Source: Sphingobium nicotianae (GTDB taxonomy: Bacteria > Pseudomonadota > Alphaproteobacteria > Sphingomonadales > Sphingomonadaceae). From it: DNA of 55,078 bases. The notes below the pieces were generated by a model. It was not told where the DNA came from. It saw only the letters and a program-made list of their open reading frames with translations, and made no database searches. The stretch covers positions 1-55,078 of the forward strand of contig NZ_JAHGAW010000018.1 in assembly GCF_018603885.1 (NCBI RefSeq), in the 5' to 3' direction. The position numbers were made by a program, and so were the translations under genes. Within the stretch, counting starts at the first letter, position 1. Each line of letters begins with the position of its first letter. This document shows positions 51,049 to 55,078 of this stretch, piece after piece.

Positions 51049-51050
51049 CG
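51036..51050. promoter_or_regulatory. Partial repeat of the WYL-region dyad at the end of the helicase gene
   Basis: TGACAGCTTCTGACG matches the promoter dyad at 47662 at 12 of 15 positions and overlaps the helicase stop codon, 52 bases before the 86-residue gene. It could be a second site for the same regulator or a chance match. Confidence 0.25.
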
Positions 51051-51101
51051 CCCCCCGCGTGCGAATGTGCTGCTATCGAAACACGCAGGAGACGCAGGAA
51101 A

Positions 51102-51362
51102 ATGGCACTCTGGGACATTGGCTTTCGCCATATCATCGACGTGGACGGGCAGCTGCTCGCGATCGACACGGACCTCATCGACTCTGCAGCGCTGCTCGCC
51201 AAGGCGAACCGGTCGGCCGACCAGCCGCTTTGGCTGGTCCGAGCTGGCGAACGCTTCCTCCTCCAGGCGCGGCAGATGATCCGCCTGACGAAGGACGAGG
51301 TGCTGTTCTTCGAGACGAATGCATCGTCCCAGATGGGCATGATCGAGCGATTGGCGGCCTAG
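51102..51362 (+). CDS. Unrecognised 86-residue protein between helicase and TIR genes
   Basis: A small soluble protein with mixed strands and helices and a slightly acidic composition. Its features are WDIGFRHIIDVDGQLLAID, PLWLVRAGERFLL and EVLFFETNASSQMG. A good AGGA site precedes the ATG, the upstream gap is 53 bases and the TIR gene follows after 13 bases, so it is a real member of the operon. I recognise no family. It could be an adaptor, inhibitor or sensor for the nuclease-helicase or the TIR protein. Confidence 0.65.
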   Translation: MALWDIGFRHIIDVDGQLLAIDTDLIDSAALLAKANRSADQPLWLVRAGERFLLQARQMIRLTKDEVLFFETNASSQMGMIERLAA

Positions 51363-51375
51363 GCAGGAGGATACG

Positions 51376-52176
51376 ATGAACTTCACCCACTACAATCTGG
51401 GGCACCTTGATCGGGGGAGCATGGTCGTGGTGACCTTGAGCGGGAGCGCCGCGAACGTCCGTCTGATGGATGGCTCGAACTTGAGCAGCTACAAGTCGGG
51501 GCGTCAGCACCGATATATCGGGGGTCTCGCCAGGAGTTCTCCAGTCCGACTGCAGGTTCCGCATTCAGGCAACTGGCATGTTACAGTGGACATGCAAGGC
51601 CTGCGCGGCACGGTCCGGTCGGGCGTCCAGGTCGTCAGGGGTGAGGCGCTCCGGCCGCTGCCGACGATCAATGAGGCGCCCCTTCGAAGTGTGCCTACCC
51701 TCGTGCGGGACATCGACCACGACCTTGCTCCCACGGCGGAAGCCCCTGACGGTCGGGTTTTCGATGTCTTCATTTCGCACGCCTCGGAGGACAAGGATGA
51801 CGTGGTGCGGCCGTTGGCGAACGCGCTGCGCGAGGCTGGCCTGTCCGTTTGGTACGATGAGTTTGAACTCCGGATCGGCGACAGTCTCCGACGGAAGATC
51901 GATCGGGGTCTGGGCAGCAGCCGCTTTGGGGTGGTCGTGCTGTCTCAGGCTTTCTTCGGCAAGGGATGGCCCGAGTACGAATTGGACGGCCTTGTGACGC
52001 GGGCGGTTTCTGGTGATCAGATCCTGCTGCCCGTCTGGCACAACGTATCGAAGAGTGAGGTGATTGGGTATTCGCCCTCGCTCGCCGACCGGCTCGCGCG
52101 AAGCACCAGCACGCATACCGTCGAAGAGATCGCCCGCGAAATCGCCGAGGTGGTGTGCTTGCCGAAGGCCGCGTGA
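51376..52176 (+). CDS. DUF1883-TIR domain protein
   Basis: The 266-residue protein joins an N-terminal DUF1883 domain (about 1-95: FTHYNLGHLDRGSMVVVTLSG, a strand with YIGGLARSSPVRLQVP, HWHV-like NWHVTVDMQG) and a C-terminal TIR domain (about 128-262). The TIR part has FDVFISHASEDKD, GLSVWYDEFEL, GDSLRRKIDRGL and SQAFFGKGWPEYEL. Glu202, four residues after Trp198, fits the catalytic Glu of NAD-cleaving bacterial TIR domains. A strong AGGAGG site precedes the start. As the third gene of the WYL-controlled operon it is a likely effector, with DUF1883 as the sensing or binding part. Confidence 0.85.
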   Translation: MNFTHYNLGHLDRGSMVVVTLSGSAANVRLMDGSNLSSYKSGRQHRYIGGLARSSPVRLQVPHSGNWHVTVDMQGLRGTVRSGVQVVRGEALRPLPTINEAPLRSVPTLVRDIDHDLAPTAEAPDGRVFDVFISHASEDKDDVVRPLANALREAGLSVWYDEFELRIGDSLRRKIDRGLGSSRFGVVVLSQAFFGKGWPEYELDGLVTRAVSGDQILLPVWHNVSKSEVIGYSPSLADRLARSTSTHTVEEIAREIAEVVCLPKAA

Positions 52177-52181
52177 AGAGG

Positions 52182-52271
52182 ATGTTTTCGGAAGGGCTCG
52201 AGATGAAAAAGCAGGTCGAGGACGAGTGGAACGGCTGTGCGCGGGAAGCTGAGCGGCTGATGGCTGAATAG
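52182..52271 (+). CDS. Possible 29-residue peptide after the TIR gene
   Basis: ATG at 52182, five bases after the TIR stop and preceded by GAAGAG, opens a 29-codon frame encoding a charged, helical peptide (EGLEMKKQVEDEW, then REAERLMAE). It may be a short accessory peptide, a remnant of a longer coiled-coil gene, or nothing. The following 106 bases up to the CD-NTase gene show no other feature. Confidence 0.25.
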   Translation: MFSEGLEMKKQVEDEWNGCAREAERLMAE

Positions 52272-52377
52272 ATGATCATCAATCTGGTCGCGTTTTCGTA
52301 AGTGCAAAGGCCGCATAACCGGATCATTATTTGCCGGCAAGTTAGCCGACTCAAAGAAGCGCCGCGTCGAGGGAAAC

Positions 52378-53844
52378 ATGAAGCTCATAAGCCACTTCGC
52401 TGACTTTCTTCGTGACACAGTCAATCTGAATCAGACCCGCATCGACAATCTCGAGGCAAGCGTCGAGTCTATCAAGACCTTCATCAAGGACTCCAATTGG
52501 GAGCCGCGTGTCTGGAAACATGTCGAGCAGGGATCTTGGGCGCACAAGACGATCATCCGCCCCGTCGAGGGAAAAGAATTTGATGCCGATCTGCTCGTAA
52601 TCGTTGAACCTGTCGAGGGATGGACTGCCGCTCAATACATCACCAGTCTGGGCGAGATTTTCAAAGAATCTGGGGTCTACAAGGACAAGGTCGAGCTCTG
52701 GGACTATTGCGTCACTATTACTTATGCGGGCGACCGCAAGATCGACGTGGCGCCTTGTGTCCGGGGGCGTAAAGTCGATGGACAGCTCGAAGTCTGTAAC
52801 CAGACCAGCGATACGTTCGAGCGCACCGAGCCTGTCGCCTATACCAACTGGTTCAACGCGCAGAACGGCTTTTCAGGTTCCAATTCCTTCCGGAAAGTTA
52901 CGCGTCTCATCAAATATCTGCGGGACATCCGTGAGGATTTCGAATGTCCTTCGGTACTCCTGACTACCCTGATCGGTGAGCGCATCGCCTGGTCTGACAA
53001 GGGCTCGGATGCCTTCAAGGATGTGCCGACGACCTTGAAGACGATCATCGGCCGGCTCGATGACTGGATGCAGGCGCGAGAGACCAAACCCAAGGTGGCT
53101 AATCCCGAACTGACCAGCGAGGATTTGGCGTCGTCGCTAAGCCAAGAGGGCTATGCCAGTCTGCGAGATACCATCCATGAGGCACGGGGCAAGATCGACG
53201 CAGCCTACGCCCAGTCCGGGCGCTACGACAGTATAACCGCCTGGCGGGAGGTGTTTGGCGACAAGTTTGCGAAGAGCGTGACAGTCCTCTCCAAGGTGCT
53301 GATGGCCGAAGAGCAGGAGTTTGACGAAGACGAAAATCTGCTTCTTGCCGGCATTGTGAAGAGCGATGCAGCCCATGATGACCGCATCGTTGACTTAGTC
53401 GGGCGCGTTGGTCGCTGGCTCTGGAAGCCCAGCTTCGACCGACCGAATCATATGACGAAACCTATATGGCCGAGCGCGGACATCGTCTCGGACCAAGTTC
53501 GGGTGCACGCCATCTGGCGGGCAACCCGCAACGCCCCGGTTGGACGCGAGATTGAGGACTTCGAGGAACTAGCGCCGACCGGCGGCCTCTGGTTCGACGT
53601 CACCGTCAATGAAGGCATGCCTCTGCCGGAGGGCTTCTATGTGCGATACAGGATCACCAACACCGGCGCCGTCGCCATCGCGCTTCGCAAGGGGCGGGGC
53701 GGCTTCGAAACGCCGCAGGAAGGAACAAAGCGATGGGAGGAGCTCGAATATCGCGGCGTACATCTGACCGAGGCGTTCATTGTACGTCGCGCCGATGGAC
53801 GCCTGGTGGGGCAAAGCGCGCCCTTCCACGTCGTAATCCGGTGA
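52378..53844 (+). CDS. CD-NTase (SMODS) oligonucleotide cyclase with C-terminal AGS-C-like domain, CBASS
   Basis: The 488-residue protein has a nucleotidyltransferase core with Gly52-Ser53 (GSWAHKT), Asp69-x-Asp71 (FDADLLV) and a third acidic residue Asp123 (KIDVAPC), the signature of CD-NTases that make cyclic oligonucleotide signals upon phage infection. A helical OAS1-C-like region follows. The C-terminal 110 residues (about 378-488, VRVHAIWRATRNAP, GLWFDVTVNEG, GFYVRYRITNTG and AFIVRR) fit the AGS-C sensor domain known from some nucleotide-based conflict systems. A GAGGGAA site precedes the start. The next gene, 7 bases on, encodes the putative effector. Confidence 0.88.
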   Translation: MKLISHFADFLRDTVNLNQTRIDNLEASVESIKTFIKDSNWEPRVWKHVEQGSWAHKTIIRPVEGKEFDADLLVIVEPVEGWTAAQYITSLGEIFKESGVYKDKVELWDYCVTITYAGDRKIDVAPCVRGRKVDGQLEVCNQTSDTFERTEPVAYTNWFNAQNGFSGSNSFRKVTRLIKYLRDIREDFECPSVLLTTLIGERIAWSDKGSDAFKDVPTTLKTIIGRLDDWMQARETKPKVANPELTSEDLASSLSQEGYASLRDTIHEARGKIDAAYAQSGRYDSITAWREVFGDKFAKSVTVLSKVLMAEEQEFDEDENLLLAGIVKSDAAHDDRIVDLVGRVGRWLWKPSFDRPNHMTKPIWPSADIVSDQVRVHAIWRATRNAPVGREIEDFEELAPTGGLWFDVTVNEGMPLPEGFYVRYRITNTGAVAIALRKGRGGFETPQEGTKRWEELEYRGVHLTEAFIVRRADGRLVGQSAPFHVVIR

Positions 53845-53851
53845 CTTGGTC

Positions 53852-54775
53852 ATGACGGCAGACGGCTCAGAACTGTCCGACATCGCCGTTCGGCAGAATG
53901 GGGACGCCTGTCAGCGACTGCTCAAGGCGAGGCAGTGGCGGTGGGCCGTCGCTGTCCGTTGGCAGCTGGCGCAGATCGCGCTTGTCCTGGCGGCGCCCAT
54001 CCTGGCGGTCACGCTCGGCCTAGCGGTGCCAGAAGCGAAGCCCTTCATCGCCTTTCTTGCAGTCTGCCTCACCCTTCTCGATGTAACGCTCGTTGACCGC
54101 GCTTATAAGACTACGCTCAAAACGGCTGCCCGCTCGAGCGAATTGTTCGATATCCAGCTATTGAAGCTCGCATGGCATGGCCTTGTCGCCGGCATGCGCC
54201 CGACGCCTGAGGAGACTGACCGTGCAGTCCGGGGTTGGGAGGGACTTCGCACCAAGCATTCGATCGAGAATTGGTATGCGCTCGATGTCGACAAGGTGCC
54301 CATGGGCCTTGCGCGGGCAATCTGCCAGCGGACCAATGTCACCTATGACAGCGACTTAAGACGCCTTTACCGGATTTGGCTCGACAGTCTCATGGTTGGC
54401 GTGACGGTCATCATTGTCTCTTTGGGTATGGCGAGCCAGGCGACCTTTGCCGACTTCGTGCTCTCCGCCGTGGTGCCGATGGCACCGTTCCTGATCTGGG
54501 GCTTGCGCGAACGTTTCCGTCAGGCCGATGCGGTGAAGGCCAATGAGCCTGTCGTCCAGGAGGCCGAGAAGCTTATCGAGGCCGTGATTGCAGGCAATTG
54601 CCCCGACCACGATTGTCTGGTCCGTTCCCGCTCGCTTCAGGACGCTATATTTCAACGACGGGCCACAACAGTGCTGCTTTTTCCCGGAATCTATAGATAC
54701 CGGCGCCCGGATGCGGAGCGCGATATGCTGGCGGGCGCTGCTTATTGGGTCGAGAAAGCTATCGAGAGAGCCTAG
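53852..54775 (+). CDS. S-4TM family putative pore-forming effector of CBASS
   Basis: The 307-residue protein has four hydrophobic segments (about 33-58, 62-83, 177-198 and 203-222) in two pairs. The central and C-terminal soluble parts are typical of the S-4TM effector family: ELFDIQLLKLAWHGLVAGMRPTPEE, NWYALDVDKVP, ICQRTNVTYDSDLRRLYRIWL and a C-terminal RSLQDAIFQRR. The family was predicted to permeabilise the membrane when activated by a cyclic nucleotide signal. Together with the upstream cyclase it makes a two-gene type I-like CBASS without CapV or ancillary Cap2/Cap3 genes. Confidence 0.82.
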   Translation: MTADGSELSDIAVRQNGDACQRLLKARQWRWAVAVRWQLAQIALVLAAPILAVTLGLAVPEAKPFIAFLAVCLTLLDVTLVDRAYKTTLKTAARSSELFDIQLLKLAWHGLVAGMRPTPEETDRAVRGWEGLRTKHSIENWYALDVDKVPMGLARAICQRTNVTYDSDLRRLYRIWLDSLMVGVTVIIVSLGMASQATFADFVLSAVVPMAPFLIWGLRERFRQADAVKANEPVVQEAEKLIEAVIAGNCPDHDCLVRSRSLQDAIFQRRATTVLLFPGIYRYRRPDAERDMLAGAAYWVEKAIERA

Positions 54776-55078
54776 CGGTCCGGTTCGGATCGTCCGAGTT
54801 TGCTTCCCCTCGGCCGCGTTGCAAACAAGCGGCAGCTTGAGGCTGTGGCTAAACAAGAGCGGACTGTCAGGATCGTTGTCTAATTGATTTCGACATTGGT
54901 ATCTCCTCCACCGCTGGCCAATGGTTGTCTGCGAGGTCACCGGACTGCCGGGGAGGCACCTTGTCCGAGCCTTCATGATCGCGGCCGGGCGTTATGGGGT
55001 GGACGTCTCTGTGTCCGACACGAGGTTTGATCCTCCACGATCCGGGCGAGATCGTCCTGGCATGGCTGAGCGGGCGAA
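54776..55078. other. Region right of CBASS, gene content unclear
   Basis: No recognisable gene. A forward frame from ATG at 54921 stays open to the window end (52 codons, MVVCEVTGLPGRHLV at its start) but has no convincing ribosome binding site or family. It may be the start of a gene continuing to the right. Confidence 0.25.

Noticed and set aside
1..55078. CRISPR arrays, tRNA and rRNA genes
   Set aside because: No regularly spaced repeats and no tRNA or rRNA signature sequences were seen on reading the window.

Overview
The window is high-GC DNA from an alphaproteobacterium, most probably a member of the Sphingomonadales. The support is the ImuA-ImuB-DnaE2 cassette with GTTC-N7-GTTC LexA boxes, the abundance of TonB-dependent receptors, an Atxe2-type lasso-peptide isopeptidase remnant, IorAB-type molybdenum hydroxylase genes and the overall codon style. 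No rRNA, tRNA or CRISPR array was seen. The mix of housekeeping-like operons with truncated genes, an insertion-sequence edge, toxin-antitoxin genes and antiphage genes suggests a chromosomal genomic island or a large plasmid.

Left part (1-10.6 kb): the first bases are the start of an IS110-family transposase reading out of the window, preceded by a hairpin-rich leader. Then comes a tight rightward operon for sulfite reduction and sulfur amino acid synthesis (cysJ, cysI, a cystathionine gamma-synthase-like gene), followed by a small protein, a DUF488 protein, NnrS and an Nfu-type Fe-S protein. An ECF sigma factor gene is divergent from a DUF4142 plus cupredoxin pair that carries an ECF-like promoter. 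A small Excalibur-domain protein follows.

DNA-damage region (10.9-21.1 kb): imuA-imuB-dnaE2 reads leftward from a LexA box at 16723. After def, a protease-like gene and a GNAT gene, two divergent SRAP-family genes share a second LexA box at 19171. The rightward one heads a compact four-gene run with a small helical protein, a secreted nuclease and an AlkB-type dioxygenase. This looks like an SOS-controlled repair operon.

Decayed accessory region (21.3-24.5 kb): a truncated DODA-type dioxygenase abuts a truncated membrane protein gene. Then come an intact-looking VapBC pair, an internally deleted MNT-HEPN remnant, and remnants of a lasso-peptide isopeptidase and its TonB receptor.

Metabolic and metal region (24.5-46.3 kb): a cupin, a divergent XRE regulator/methyltransferase pair, a triheme cytochrome with an IorAB-like molybdenum hydroxylase, an MgtA P-type ATPase, and then a TonB receptor, a two-component system, a PepSY protein and a divergent YncE-TolC-MFP-RND operon that probably handle a metal or other toxic solute together.

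Right end (46.6-55 kb): a defence island. A WYL regulator is divergent from a gene fusing a predicted Fe-S PD-(D/E)XK nuclease, a DEDD-type exonuclease and an SF1 helicase, followed by an unrecognised 86-residue protein and a DUF1883-TIR fusion. Next to it is a minimal CBASS-like pair: a CD-NTase with a C-terminal AGS-C-like domain and an S-4TM putative membrane effector.
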